From positions 72,968 through 108,036 of the forward strand of contig CANBWO010000003.1 of the NCBI GenBank assembly GCA_947373155.1: a DNA stretch of 35,069 nt, read 5' to 3'. A program made the position numbers and the translations under genes. Positions 1-7,854 of the stretch are shown in pieces. The DNA comes from Microbacteriaceae bacterium (GTDB lineage Bacteria > Actinomycetota > Actinomycetes > Actinomycetales > Microbacteriaceae). How positions within the stretch are numbered: position 1 is the first letter of the stretch; every line of letters begins with the position of its first letter. The notes under the pieces are model-generated. The model did not search any database, had not been told where the DNA came from, and saw only the letters and a program-made list of their open reading frames with translations.

Positions 1-755
1 CCAAAGCGGGTTCGGTTTCCTCTGGAGTTCTCTTCTCGGACTTCTTCTTTGGCAACTACACCGCACTGTTCGACCCGGCCAAGCAGCACGACCGCCCGTT
101 CACCCAGTGGGTTATCAACACTGTGGTCATCGCGTCCATCAACTCGCTGGCTAGCGTATTCATTTCGGCCTTGGCGGCCTACGCTTTCTCGCGTATGCGC
201 TTTGTTGGGCGCCGCGGTGGGCTTATGACCCTGATCCTGATTCAGATGTTCCCATCGATTCTTGGTCTGGTAGCTATCTACGGAATCTTGAGCGAAATTA
301 CCAAGTACTTCCCACCTCTTGGTTTGGGGTCACTCGGTGGTCTAATCATGATTTACCTTGGTGGCTCGCTCGGTGGCGGAACCTACCTAATGTATGGATT
401 CTTTAACACCGTGCCGAAGGAACTAGACGAAGCAGCCAAGATCGACGGCGCCACTCACACGCAGATCTACTTCAAGATCATCTTGCGTCTGGTGGCACCT
501 ATCCTTGCGGTGCAGGCCCTGCTCTCCTTTATCGGTACAGTGAGCGACTACATCCTGCCATCCGTGGTCTTTAACAAACCAGAGCAGTACACCCTGGCTC
601 TTGGTCTTCAGTTCTTTATCGACCAGCCTTACTCGCAGAACTGGGCTATGTTCTGTGCGGGCGCCGTAATCACCGCAACTCCGGTTGTGGCACTATTCAT
701 GTTCCTCCAGCGATTCATCACCAGCGGTCTAACCGGTGGCGCTGTAAAGGGCTAG
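1..755 (+). CDS. Maltose/maltodextrin-type ABC transporter permease (MalG-like), 5' truncated
   Basis: The reading frame is open from base 3, so the gene starts before the window and only about 250 C-terminal residues are seen. The protein is an inner-membrane permease of the binding-protein-dependent sugar importer family. Hydrophobic segments alternate with loops, and the cytoplasmic EAA loop that docks the ATPase is visible at bases 429-515 (E-A-A-K-I-D-G-A-T, followed by K-I-I-L-R). The MalG-like ending, a last helix followed by a short tail with T-G-G-A-V-K-G, is present. A GH13 maltodextrin hydrolase follows at base 823, which supports a maltose or maltodextrin substrate. The partner permease, ATPase and binding protein should lie upstream, outside the window. 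The family assignment is firm and the substrate is inferred from context. Confidence 0.88.
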   Translation, partial: KAGSVSSGVLFSDFFFGNYTALFDPAKQHDRPFTQWVINTVVIASINSLASVFISALAAYAFSRMRFVGRRGGLMTLILIQMFPSILGLVAIYGILSEITKYFPPLGLGSLGGLIMIYLGGSLGGGTYLMYGFFNTVPKELDEAAKIDGATHTQIYFKIILRLVAPILAVQALLSFIGTVSDYILPSVVFNKPEQYTLALGLQFFIDQPYSQNWAMFCAGAVITATPVVALFMFLQRFITSGLTGGAVKG

Positions 756-770
756 AAACAATCATTGAGT

Positions 771-809
771 AAAGTGGGCCCAACCAGATTGGGTCCACTT
801 TCTTGTTTT
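771..809 (+). terminator. Rho-independent terminator after the MalG-like permease
   Basis: A 12-bp stem (AAGTGGGCCCAA, five-base loop CCAGA, then TTGGGTCCACTT, with one G-U pair) is followed by a T-rich tract. It separates the permease gene from the GH13 gene, so the latter probably has its own promoter or depends on read-through. Confidence 0.85.
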
Positions 810-822
810 CGAGAGGTACAAA

Positions 823-2679
823 ATGTCTAAGCTCAGCCACCTATCACTGGCACTTCGTCCGCATCACGACGGTTCGGCGCTATACGTGCCAAACCAAGCG
901 CCTAAGTTACTCGACAAGGTCAAGATTCGCGTGCGCATCCACTCCGCCATTGGCGAGGTGGAGATGGTTCAGGTTCGATTCTCGGAAAGCGGAGAGGCTT
1001 TCCCAACCGGACCAGCCAAGGTCATCAAGCAAGATGGCGAATGGACCTGGTACGAGGGCGTTGTGACCATGCACAACCCAAAGATGAACTACCGATTCCT
1101 GATCACACTCAAAGACGGCCGCCTGTTGAACTACAACGCGGTCGGGGTCTTCGACCTCGAGCAGCCAGACATCAATGACTTTAGAATCAACACTTTTTCT
1201 AGTGCCCCAAAGTGGGGACCGAGCACAATCATGTACCAGATTTTCCCGGACCGCTTTGCCCGGTCGGCACACGCCGACAAGCACAAGGCGCCGGACTGGG
1301 CAGTGCCAGCAGGCTGGGCCGACGAGGTAATCGGCCAGGGACCCGGCACCAGCGAGCAGTTCTTTGGAGGAGACCTCTGGGGTGTGATTGATCACCTGGA
1401 TCACCTTAAGAAGCTCGGTGTGACCATGTTGTACCTAACCCCAATTTTCCCTGGGCGTTCAAATCACCGCTACGACGCGTCGTCATTTGCCGAGGTAGAC
1501 CCGCTGCTAGGCGGCAACAAGGCCCTGCAGGCCCTGATTGAAGCGGCACACAAAAAGGGCTTCAAGATTATTGGCGACCTAACCAGCAATCACTCTGGCG
1601 ATGCCCACGAGTGGTTCAAGGCCTCGTATAAAAAACCGGGTGCAGCCGAGAGCGAGTTCTACTACTTCACCGAGAACAACACCAAGTACGATAGCTGGTT
1701 CGGGGTTCCTAGCCTGCCTAAGTTCAACTGGAAGTCGGAAGAGCTCCGAAACCGCTTTATCCAGGGTAAGAATTCGGTTGTTGCCAAGTGGCTCAAGGCT
1801 CCATTTGGCTTCGATGGATGGCGCATCGATGTGGCAAACATGACCGGACGAATCCGCGATGAAGACATGTACGCCGAGGTTGCCAACATTGTTCGCAAGA
1901 CCATGGTGGAGGTAAACCCAGACACAATCATGCTGGGAGAGTACACCGGAGACGCCGCCTATGAAGTTCAGGGCGACGGCTGGCAGGGTGCCATGACTTA
2001 TGCAAACTTTACTCGTCCGCTTTGGCGCTGGATGTTCGACTTGAGCGCTAAAGACCGATACCTACAGAACATGGGATATATCGGGCGCAATGAATCAGCG
2101 GCTGAGTTTGTAGAAAGCCACACCAAGTTTGCGGCTGCTTTCCCTTGGCACGTTCGCGTAAATAACATGAACGCTCTGAACACCCACGACACCCCTAGGT
2201 TCAAGAGTTACACCCAGGCCGGTGCTCAAAAGGTTGCAGCGGGAATGCAGTTCACCTTCCCTGGTATTCCAGTGGTTTGGGCTGGAGACGAGTTTGGCCT
2301 TGATGGCTTCAATGGCGAAAAGTCGCGCACCCCGATTCCTTGGAACGATGAGCGACCTACCGATAAGTCAATGATCGAGGTTTACTCGCAGTTGGCTGCG
2401 TTGCGCAAGAAGCACAGCGCGTTAGTAGACGGTTCTTTGCGTTTTGTTTACGCCGATAACGAGACCATGGTCTTTAGTCGCGAAAATAAAAAAGAGAACC
2501 TGCTGGTGGTTGCCACTCGCGGTAAAGCCAAGAACATTGAAATTCCAACCGCAGGTATTCCTGGAATCCACGAGGCAACTTTGGTCTACGGCGATGCCGA
2601 ACTTAAGGCTGGAAAGAAAAATGTGAAAATTTCTGCCCCCAAGATGAGTTTTGCGGTATTCCATTTGCCAGCGGCATAG
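823..2679 (+). CDS. GH13 alpha-glycosidase (neopullulanase/cyclomaltodextrinase-like)
   Basis: This 618-residue enzyme hydrolyses alpha-glucan or maltodextrin bonds. It has no signal peptide, so it should act in the cytoplasm on imported oligosaccharides. Residues 1-120 form an N-terminal beta domain like that of neopullulanases. The TIM barrel begins at the IMYQIFPDRF motif (about residues 136-145), typical of the cyclomaltodextrinase/neopullulanase group. The catalytic triad is visible: nucleophile D336 in GWRIDVAN, acid/base E373 in MLGEY, and D456 in NTHDTPR. A C-terminal beta domain follows. The ATG at 823 is chosen because GAGAGG lies a short distance upstream. The gene follows a MalG-like permease, so it probably completes a maltodextrin uptake and breakdown locus. 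The exact specificity (pullulan, cyclodextrin or maltotriose) cannot be read from the sequence. Confidence 0.9.
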   Translation: MSKLSHLSLALRPHHDGSALYVPNQAPKLLDKVKIRVRIHSAIGEVEMVQVRFSESGEAFPTGPAKVIKQDGEWTWYEGVVTMHNPKMNYRFLITLKDGRLLNYNAVGVFDLEQPDINDFRINTFSSAPKWGPSTIMYQIFPDRFARSAHADKHKAPDWAVPAGWADEVIGQGPGTSEQFFGGDLWGVIDHLDHLKKLGVTMLYLTPIFPGRSNHRYDASSFAEVDPLLGGNKALQALIEAAHKKGFKIIGDLTSNHSGDAHEWFKASYKKPGAAESEFYYFTENNTKYDSWFGVPSLPKFNWKSEELRNRFIQGKNSVVAKWLKAPFGFDGWRIDVANMTGRIRDEDMYAEVANIVRKTMVEVNPDTIMLGEYTGDAAYEVQGDGWQGAMTYANFTRPLWRWMFDLSAKDRYLQNMGYIGRNESAAEFVESHTKFAAAFPWHVRVNNMNALNTHDTPRFKSYTQAGAQKVAAGMQFTFPGIPVVWAGDEFGLDGFNGEKSRTPIPWNDERPTDKSMIEVYSQLAALRKKHSALVDGSLRFVYADNETMVFSRENKKENLLVVATRGKAKNIEIPTAGIPGIHEATLVYGDAELKAGKKNVKISAPKMSFAVFHLPAA

Positions 2680-2701
2680 GAAAAGTGCTAATCTCTTCAG
2701 G

Positions 2702-2729
2702 TTGCCTCTCCGGCTTTTTGTTGTAGAGA
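2702..2729 (+). promoter_or_regulatory. Possible promoter for the tRNA-Thr/tRNA-Met pair
   Basis: TTGCCT at 2702-2707 and TAGAGA at 2724-2729 are 16 bp apart. They would place transcription start near 2737, just before the tRNA-Thr 5' end. The match to consensus is only moderate. Confidence 0.35.
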
Positions 2730-2739
2730 TTGGCACAAC

Positions 2740-2811
<72 letters not shown>

Positions 2812-2855
2812 CGGAAGGCCAAGTAATTGGTTAACTAGGCCGAAATTTTGGTTTT

Positions 2856-2929
2856 GGCTGGGTAGCTCAGTCGGTTAGAGCACACGACTCATAATCGTGG
2901 GGTCGCGGGTTCGAGTCCCGCCTCAGCTA
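2856..2929 (+). tRNA. tRNA-Met (anticodon CAT), elongator type
   Basis: A 74-base cloverleaf. The anticodon arm is CACGA-CTCATAA-TCGTG with CAT at positions 34-36, and the T arm is GCGGG-TTCGAGT-CCCGC. The acceptor GGCTGGG pairs with CTCAGCT. The first pair is G-U rather than the unpaired C1-A72 of initiators, so this is read as the elongator tRNA. It lies 44 bp after tRNA-Thr and probably shares a transcript with it. Confidence 0.93.
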
Positions 2930-2930
2930 C

Positions 2931-2968
2931 AAAAAACCCTCAGCATAGAGCTGAGGGGTTTTTTGTTT
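2931..2968 (+). terminator. Terminator after tRNA-Met, probably bidirectional
   Basis: AACCCTCAGC and GCTGAGGGGTT form a stem around ATAGA. There is an A-run before it and a T-run after it, so it can end both the tRNA transcript (plus) and the S53 peptidase transcript (minus, ending at 3032). The 60 bases between it and 3032 hold nothing I recognise. Confidence 0.88.
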
Positions 2969-3031
2969 AAGCTGGCTTGTTCTCTGGGAACCAAAGACCA
3001 AAAAGCACTGGCCACGTTTTGCAACCCCAAA

Positions 3032-4309
3032 CTAAAAAGCGCCTGTTCCGTTTGGGCTTCCCCAACCCGTAGCGCCGTCATAGCCCGCAACTGCGCTGCA
3101 CAAGGTTAGTGGGCGACACCTGCCGTTACTGCCAACCGAGATGTCGTGCAGATTGGCCTGGTTCTGCCATAGATAACTACCCGCTGAGGATCCAAAGTTT
3201 TTCTTTACTGTGAATAGCCCAGCTATAAAGGGTGCAGACGCGCTGGTTCCGCCAAACGAATACCACTGACTGTCGTAGAACACATTTACGCCGGTGGCGG
3301 GATCGGCTACGGCTGCCACATCCACCACCGATTTACCTGGACATCCGGTTACCAGGGGGTCTTGCCAAACTGGAGCGGAGTTCAAAAGCGAACAGCCGCT
3401 GCCCCCAGAAGACCACGCCTGCTCGCTGCTCCACGAACCGGTTGAATCAACACGCAGCGATGTGCCACCCACCCCGATAACCGTTGAGAAACTGGCCGGT
3501 GCGGAAACCCCGTAACCAGAGTCCCCGCTTGAAGCCACCAAGGCAATTCCCTGGCCGGCAGCAGCTGCGTACTGGGGAACTTTCGATTCTGCGATGTCTG
3601 GTCCGCCGTAGGAATTGCTGATTGCCACCACATCTTGAAAACTAGCGGCCACGGAAACGGCAGCGGCCAGATCCGCAAAAGAGCTGGATTTTGCCTCTAC
3701 CAACAGGATGCTGCAATGTGGGCAGGCGGCTGACGCCATGTCTAGGTCAAGCGCAATTTCTTGAGCCCAGCCGTGGTCGGTGGTGATTGGGTCTTGATCA
3801 ACAGTCCCACTCTGGTCCAGTTGAACAAAGCATGGATTCTTGCCATCGGTGAGCTGCGCAAGCGGCTGATTATCTGTTCCGCAGTTGTCCATTGGGCCAA
3901 GTGAGTACATAGAGCGATATTCAATTAGATCGCTGTAGGCGGTTCCCGAGTGCATGGCATCCACTATGGCCACCACTTTTCGCCTGGTGCCCAAGGCGCG
4001 AATGCCGTAAGCCTTTCGCAAGGCCGTTGCTCCAAAGCTGGTGCCCGTTGCGGGGGTAAGTGAATGTTGGCGAATGCCATTCACAAAAACATTGCGACGA
4101 ATGGCAAGGCAGCTGGCATGCCCAACCTTGGCTTTGCTGCAGGTTGAGTAATTGGAGTAGGTGACTCGGTGACCGGAAGTTAGGTTTTGACCCACCGCCT
4201 TGGCTTGCGCGGTTGCAGGCGATGCCGAGATCGCCACCGAGAGCAGCATCACGCCGAGGGCCAACATCGATGCAAATTTGTTTAGGTTTGGTGTGTTTTT
4301 CATAGCCAT
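3032..4309 (-). CDS. Secreted S53-family (sedolisin/kumamolisin-like) serine-carboxyl peptidase
   Basis: The product of 425 residues starts with a signal peptide (basic start, hydrophobic stretch at about 13-30, cleavage probably near ATAQA). The sedolisin catalytic residues are all present: E184 and D188 in WAQEIALDLD, the oxyanion aspartate D263 in SSGDSG, and the nucleophile S356 in GGTSASAP. The C-terminus GYDGATGWGSPNG matches the calcium-site region of the family. The oddity is the short space of about 60 residues between signal peptide and catalytic domain. Classical S53 enzymes carry a pro-domain of roughly 150-200 residues there. Several cysteines suggest disulphides outside the cell. 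The start could also be the ATG six bases further in. The upstream region is shared with the divergent MaoC operon. Confidence 0.85.
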   Translation of the reverse strand: MAMKNTPNLNKFASMLALGVMLLSVAISASPATAQAKAVGQNLTSGHRVTYSNYSTCSKAKVGHASCLAIRRNVFVNGIRQHSLTPATGTSFGATALRKAYGIRALGTRRKVVAIVDAMHSGTAYSDLIEYRSMYSLGPMDNCGTDNQPLAQLTDGKNPCFVQLDQSGTVDQDPITTDHGWAQEIALDLDMASAACPHCSILLVEAKSSSFADLAAAVSVAASFQDVVAISNSYGGPDIAESKVPQYAAAAGQGIALVASSGDSGYGVSAPASFSTVIGVGGTSLRVDSTGSWSSEQAWSSGGSGCSLLNSAPVWQDPLVTGCPGKSVVDVAAVADPATGVNVFYDSQWYSFGGTSASAPFIAGLFTVKKNFGSSAGSYLWQNQANLHDISVGSNGRCRPLTLCSAVAGYDGATGWGSPNGTGAF

Positions 4310-4364
4310 TAGTGAGCCAGATGCACCAAACCAAACATTGCAACCTGGCGCAATCTGTGGAGAA

Positions 4365-4826
4365 ATGAGCCAGACTATAGGGGTGGTAAACGTAAATGTT
4401 CAGGGCAAGAAATACCCCGCAACCTCGCCTTATCTGGTGGGTCGCGAGAAAATCCGCGAGTTCGCCCACGCGGTCAAATCCAACAGCCCAACCAATCTAG
4501 ATGTCTTTGCTGCCCAGGCAGCCGGATACACCGATGTGGTTGCCCCACCTACTTTTGCGGTAGTGATTCAGGAGCGCAGCCTGGCCACTGTGCTAGCAGA
4601 TCCCGAGGCGGACATCGATTTCAGCCGCGTAGTTCACGGCGACCAGCGATTCATCCACGCTCGCCCGATTGTGGCAGGCGATGAGCTGACCAGCCAACTT
4701 GAAGTCGCCAGTGTGAAAACTCTGGGTGCGCACAGCATGGTCACCTTCGAGACCAAGATTTACGACATTAATCAAGAGCTGGTCTGCACCGCAATCAGTA
4801 CCCTTGTTGTTAGGGGCGACGAATAA
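4365..4826 (+). CDS. MaoC-like (FAS1-type) dehydratase, HadA-like subunit
   Basis: A 153-residue hot-dog-fold protein of the (R)-hydratase family, resembling actinobacterial HadA. Recognisable features are the REKIREFAHAV segment (about residues 27-37), the APPTF turn, and the strand HGDQRFIHARPIVAGDEL typical of the N-terminal MaoC half. HadA-type subunits lack the catalytic Asp/His pair and work with a HadB partner, which is the next gene. The stop codon TAA overlaps that gene's ATG by one base, so the two are translationally coupled. The start is uncertain. ATG 4365 has only a weak GGAG a few bases upstream, and a GTG at 4383 is an alternative. Microbacteriaceae do not make mycolic acids, so the role is probably in another acyl-chain or hydroxyacyl-CoA pathway (inference). 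Confidence 0.82.
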   Translation: MSQTIGVVNVNVQGKKYPATSPYLVGREKIREFAHAVKSNSPTNLDVFAAQAAGYTDVVAPPTFAVVIQERSLATVLADPEADIDFSRVVHGDQRFIHARPIVAGDELTSQLEVASVKTLGAHSMVTFETKIYDINQELVCTAISTLVVRGDE

Positions 4827-5248
4827 TGACTCAGCCTAAATTTGACGACCTCGAAGTGGGCCAGGAGATTGGCTCGATCGAGTTCCTGCTAACCCGCGAT
4901 TCACTGGTTCGATACGCAGGAGCCAGCGGTGATTTCAATTCGATTCACTACCGCGATGACGTCGCCGCCTCGGTGGGACTGCCCGGCGTGCTAGCCCACG
5001 GAATGCTAACCATGGGCGCTGCTGTTCAGGTAGCAGTCAACTGGGTTGGCGATGCCGGCCGGATTGCCGACTACCAGGTGCGCTTCACCAAACCGGTTGT
5101 GGTGCACCCAACCGAAGGCGCTGTTCTTTTGGTTTCCGGAAAAATCGGTGCCATCGATGCAGAGTCTCGCACTGCCAGAGTTGACCTTACCGCCCAGTTC
5201 AACGAAACCACCGTCCTTGGTAAATCCCAGGCGGTAGTTCGCTTCTAA
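4826..5248 (+). CDS. MaoC-family enoyl-acyl hydratase/dehydratase, HadB-like catalytic subunit
   Basis: A 140-residue hot-dog-fold protein with the complete hydratase-2 motif. D36 and H41 in ASGDFNSIH are the expected catalytic pair, followed by GLPGVLAHGML. It would catalyse reversible hydration/dehydration of a (3R)-hydroxyacyl thioester, probably as a heterodimer with the preceding gene product. It overlaps both neighbours by one base (TAATG junctions at 4824-4828 and 5246-5250), so hadA-like, hadB-like and murB form a tightly coupled operon. The acyl carrier (CoA or ACP) and chain length cannot be judged from the sequence. Confidence 0.88.
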   Translation: MTQPKFDDLEVGQEIGSIEFLLTRDSLVRYAGASGDFNSIHYRDDVAASVGLPGVLAHGMLTMGAAVQVAVNWVGDAGRIADYQVRFTKPVVVHPTEGAVLLVSGKIGAIDAESRTARVDLTAQFNETTVLGKSQAVVRF

Positions 5249-6282
5249 TGACTTCGCTTGCTCAACTTACATCGATGCGGGTGGGTGGGACCCCGGCTGC
5301 TTTGGTGCACGCGCAAAGCCGTGACGCGCTGATTTCAGCTGCGATTGATGTCTGGAGCAAGGGCGAGGACTGGCTGATTCTGGGTGGCGGAAGCAACCTT
5401 GTGGTTGCAGACCAAGTTCCCGACCTGCATGTGATTCGGGCCGAAAACCTGGGCACTGTGTTCACTCCCGTAGCCGGAACCAACCAGGTTTTGCTTCGGG
5501 TACAGGCTGGCGAAAACTGGGATGCGGTGGTTGCTAAAACCATCGAACTTGGGCTGGCTGGGTTAGAAGCTCTAAGCGGCATTCCAGGGTCGGTAGGAGC
5601 CGCGCCGGTTCAGAACATCGGTGCCTATGGCCAAGAGGTTTCCGATTGCCTGCAGCGAGTGGAGTTCCTGGATTACGAGACCAATGAGGTTTCGATTTTG
5701 GAGCTTGCGGATCTGCAACTTGGCTACAGGGACAGCGTTTTTAAGCGCGGACGCCTTGGCGTGGTCACCTGGGTTGAGTTTCTGCTGGAAGACCACGACG
5801 GGCTCAGTAAGCCAATCGCCTCCACTCAGCTGGCTGCGGCCTTGAATACACCGATGGGGGAGCAGGCGCCCCTAAACCAGATTCGCCAAGCCGTGATTGC
5901 CTTGCGATCGGCCAAGGGCATGGTGTTAGACGAAAACGACCCGAACTCGGTTAGTTGTGGCAGTTTCTTCACCAACCCAATAGTGAGTGACAGATTTGCT
6001 CGAAGCCTGCCAGAAGATGCGCCGCGATGGGAAACCCCGGAAGACGACGGATTGACTGTGAAACTAAGCGCCGCCTGGCTTATTGAGGCATCGGGGATTC
6101 CAAAGGGGTTCAGCCTGCCAGGATCTGCCGCGGCTATCAGCAGCAAGCACACTCTTGCCATCACCAATCGGGGCGGAGCCACATCGCTGCAGATTTTGCA
6201 GTTGGCCGAATACGTTCAGATTCAGGTAGCCAACCGATTTGGCGTGAACTTGGTGCCAGAGCCAAACCTGATTGGTTTTTAG
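5248..6282 (+). CDS. murB: UDP-N-acetylmuramate dehydrogenase
   Basis: A 344-residue flavoenzyme that reduces UDP-GlcNAc-enolpyruvate to UDP-MurNAc with NADPH in cytoplasmic peptidoglycan precursor synthesis. The FAD-binding segment ILGGGSNLVVAD (about residues 44-55) and the GIPGSVGAAPVQNIGAYGQE motif (about 111-130) are clear. The proton donor is S239 in SCGSFFTNP. The C-terminal glutamate lies in EPNLIGF at the very end. Length and layout match the E. coli-like form of about 340 residues. It overlaps the preceding MaoC gene by one base and ends 3 bp from the convergent aminotransferase, leaving no room for a separate terminator. Confidence 0.96.
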   Translation: MTSLAQLTSMRVGGTPAALVHAQSRDALISAAIDVWSKGEDWLILGGGSNLVVADQVPDLHVIRAENLGTVFTPVAGTNQVLLRVQAGENWDAVVAKTIELGLAGLEALSGIPGSVGAAPVQNIGAYGQEVSDCLQRVEFLDYETNEVSILELADLQLGYRDSVFKRGRLGVVTWVEFLLEDHDGLSKPIASTQLAAALNTPMGEQAPLNQIRQAVIALRSAKGMVLDENDPNSVSCGSFFTNPIVSDRFARSLPEDAPRWETPEDDGLTVKLSAAWLIEASGIPKGFSLPGSAAAISSKHTLAITNRGGATSLQILQLAEYVQIQVANRFGVNLVPEPNLIGF

Positions 6283-6285
6283 AAC

Positions 6286-7491
6286 CTAAGCGAAGAGCTT
6301 CTGCAGGCGCTGAATGCCTTCGAGCAACTGTGCATCGCCAAGCGCGTACGACAAACGAACGTAACCCGATGGTCCAAAGGCCTCACCCGGCACCAAAGCC
6401 ACCTCGGCTGCATCCAGAATGTAGTCGCAAAGTTCGAGGCTGGTGTTGATCATTTTGCCTCCCCATTCGCGCCCGAGCAGACCGGAAACATCGCTGTAAA
6501 CATAGAAGGCGCCCTGCGGCATTGGGGCAACCCAGCCAGGAATCTTGTTTAGCTCTGCCACTGCCAGTTTGCGGCGGCGGTCAAACGCCTCTCGCATGGC
6601 CAAAACCTCGTCTTGCGGTCCGGTTAGGGCGGCCAAAGCAGCGCGCTGCGAAATGTTGCTCACGTTTGAAGTCAGGTGCGATTGCAGGTTTCCGGCAGCC
6701 TTCATGGCATCCAGCGGGCCAACCATCCATCCCAGACGCCACCCGGTCATCGCGTAGCTCTTTGCCACACCGTTAACCATGATGGTGCGGTCGGCTAGTT
6801 CAGGAACTACCTCGGTGATGCTGTAGGCCTTGATGCCGTCGTAAACCAAGTTTTGGTAGATCTCGTCTGAGATAACCCAAAGGCCCTTTTCAAGGGCCCA
6901 CTTTCCAATGGCCTCAACCTGTTCGCGGCTGTAAACAGATCCGGTTGGGTTGCTAGGGCTGACAAAAAGCAAAACCTTGGTCTTTGGGGTACGCGCTGCT
7001 TCTAGTTGCTCAACCGTTACCAGGTAGTTCTGGTCGCTTCCGGCGAAAACCTCAACCGGTACGCCGCCGGCGAGGGTGATGGCTTCTGGGTAGGTAGTCC
7101 AGAACGGGGTAGGCATGAGTACTTCGTCGCCCGGGTCAACGATGGCGGCGAAGGCCTGGTAAACGGCCTGCTTGCCACCGTTGGTGACAACTACCTGCGC
7201 CGCGGTCACAGGAGTGCCGCTGTCTCTAAGGGTTTTCTGCGCGATTGCCTCGCGAAGTTCCGGAAGGCCTACCGCTTGGGTGTAACGGTGGTTCTTTGGG
7301 TCTCTCACTGCTAGCAGCGCGGCCTCAACGATGTGGGCCGGTGTTGCAAAGTCTGGCTCGCCGGCGGCATAACTGATCACCGGACGACCTGCGGCCTGCA
7401 GGGCCTTGGCCTTGGCGTCAACCTTTAGGGTTGCCGATTCTGCGATAGCGGCGATGCGCTTAGAAATTCTTGGGAAAGTAGGCTCAGTCAC
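6286..7491 (-). CDS. Class I PLP-dependent aminotransferase (aspartate aminotransferase-like)
   Basis: A 401-residue fold-type I aminotransferase. The sequence shows [11 protein letters not shown] near the N-terminus (substrate-binding region), [12 protein letters not shown], the PLP-contacting [10 protein letters not shown] and [12 protein letters not shown], and the Schiff-base lysine K244 in [16 protein letters not shown]. The C-terminal arginine that binds the substrate carboxylate lies in GYVRLSYAL. The likely reaction is transamination of aspartate with 2-oxoglutarate. Members of this subgroup can also use aromatic amino acids or prephenate, so I leave out a gene symbol. The start is a GTG at 7491, preceded not by a Shine-Dalgarno but by a TAGGCT box seven bases upstream, which suggests a leaderless mRNA. 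Confidence 0.92.
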   Translation of the reverse strand: MTEPTFPRISKRIAAIAESATLKVDAKAKALQAAGRPVISYAAGEPDFATPAHIVEAALLAVRDPKNHRYTQAVGLPELREAIAQKTLRDSGTPVTAAQVVVTNGGKQAVYQAFAAIVDPGDEVLMPTPFWTTYPEAITLAGGVPVEVFAGSDQNYLVTVEQLEAARTPKTKVLLFVSPSNPTGSVYSREQVEAIGKWALEKGLWVISDEIYQNLVYDGIKAYSITEVVPELADRTIMVNGVAKSYAMTGWRLGWMVGPLDAMKAAGNLQSHLTSNVSNISQRAALAALTGPQDEVLAMREAFDRRRKLAVAELNKIPGWVAPMPQGAFYVYSDVSGLLGREWGGKMINTSLELCDYILDAAEVALVPGEAFGPSGYVRLSYALGDAQLLEGIQRLQKLFA

Positions 7492-7498
7492 AGAGATA

Positions 7499-7504
7499 AG
7501 CCTA
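7499..7504 (-). promoter_or_regulatory. Candidate -10 box of a leaderless promoter for the aminotransferase
   Basis: TAGGCT on the minus strand ends seven bases before the GTG start. No purine-rich ribosome-binding site lies between. No convincing -35 element is seen. Confidence 0.45.
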
Positions 7505-7557
7505 ACGCCAACCAGCGCTCAGCGCGCCTGCAGCCCTGTAGGGCAGAGAAAAACGCT

Positions 7558-7587
7558 TTGCTTTTTGGCGGCAAGGTGGCGTAGTAT
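7558..7587 (+). promoter_or_regulatory. Candidate promoter for the tRNA-Trp/secE/nusG transcript
   Basis: TTGCTT (7558-7563) and TAGTAT (7582-7587) are separated by 18 bp, predicting a start near 7594. This would leave about 130 bases of leader before tRNA-Trp. A perfect TTGACA at 7601 lacks a well-spaced -10. Confidence 0.35.
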
Positions 7588-7632
7588 TACTAGAAGGTAA
7601 TTGACAACCTTCTGAGCCTAATCTGGCAAATT

Positions 7633-7663
7633 CACACTAAAAGATTTTCAATCTAGAAGTGTG
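7633..7663 (+). other. Symmetric hairpin upstream of tRNA-Trp
   Basis: CACAC (7633-7637) pairs with GTGTG (7659-7663), and AGATT (7642-7646) pairs with AATCT (7650-7654) around a TTC loop. The two stems are separated by a symmetric four-by-four internal loop. No T-tract follows, so it is not a terminator. It may be a processing structure in the tRNA precursor leader (inference). Confidence 0.35.
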
Positions 7664-7724
7664 TCTTCAGACGGCCCAGAAACCATGCAGAATTGCAAGG
7701 TTGGTTGTCAGCAACTCACCGCAT

Positions 7725-7797
7725 AGGGTGGTGGCTCAATTGGTAGAGCAACGGTCTCCAACACCGTCGGTTGCAGGTTCGAGTCCTGTCCGCCCTG
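7725..7797 (+). tRNA. tRNA-Trp (anticodon CCA)
   Basis: A 73-base cloverleaf: acceptor AGGGTGG with CCGCCCT, anticodon arm ACGGT-CTCCAAC-ACCGT giving CCA, T arm GCAGG-TTCGAGT-CCTGT. CCA is not encoded at the 3' end. Its place directly before secE-nusG-rplK-rplA is a conserved actinobacterial arrangement. Confidence 0.96.
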
Positions 7798-7801
7798 CAA
7801 A

Positions 7802-7830
7802 TAGGGGGAACCTGATTCAGGTTCCCCCTA
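7802..7830 (+). repeat. Perfect 14-bp inverted repeat between tRNA-Trp and secE
   Basis: The arm TAGGGGGAACCTGA and its exact reverse complement flank a single T. As RNA it folds into a strong hairpin with a small loop. It starts five bases after the tRNA 3' end and is followed by AAACACC rather than a T-run. A canonical intrinsic terminator is therefore unlikely, and a processing or stability element is more plausible. Confidence 0.7.
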
Positions 7831-7854
7831 AACACCCACTATCGAGGAATGAAA

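Noticed and set aside
7601-7606. Perfect TTGACA upstream of tRNA-Trp
   Set aside because: The nearest TANNNT (TAATCT, 7619-7624) is only 12 bp away, and nothing -10-like lies at 16-18 bp, so it is not called as a promoter.
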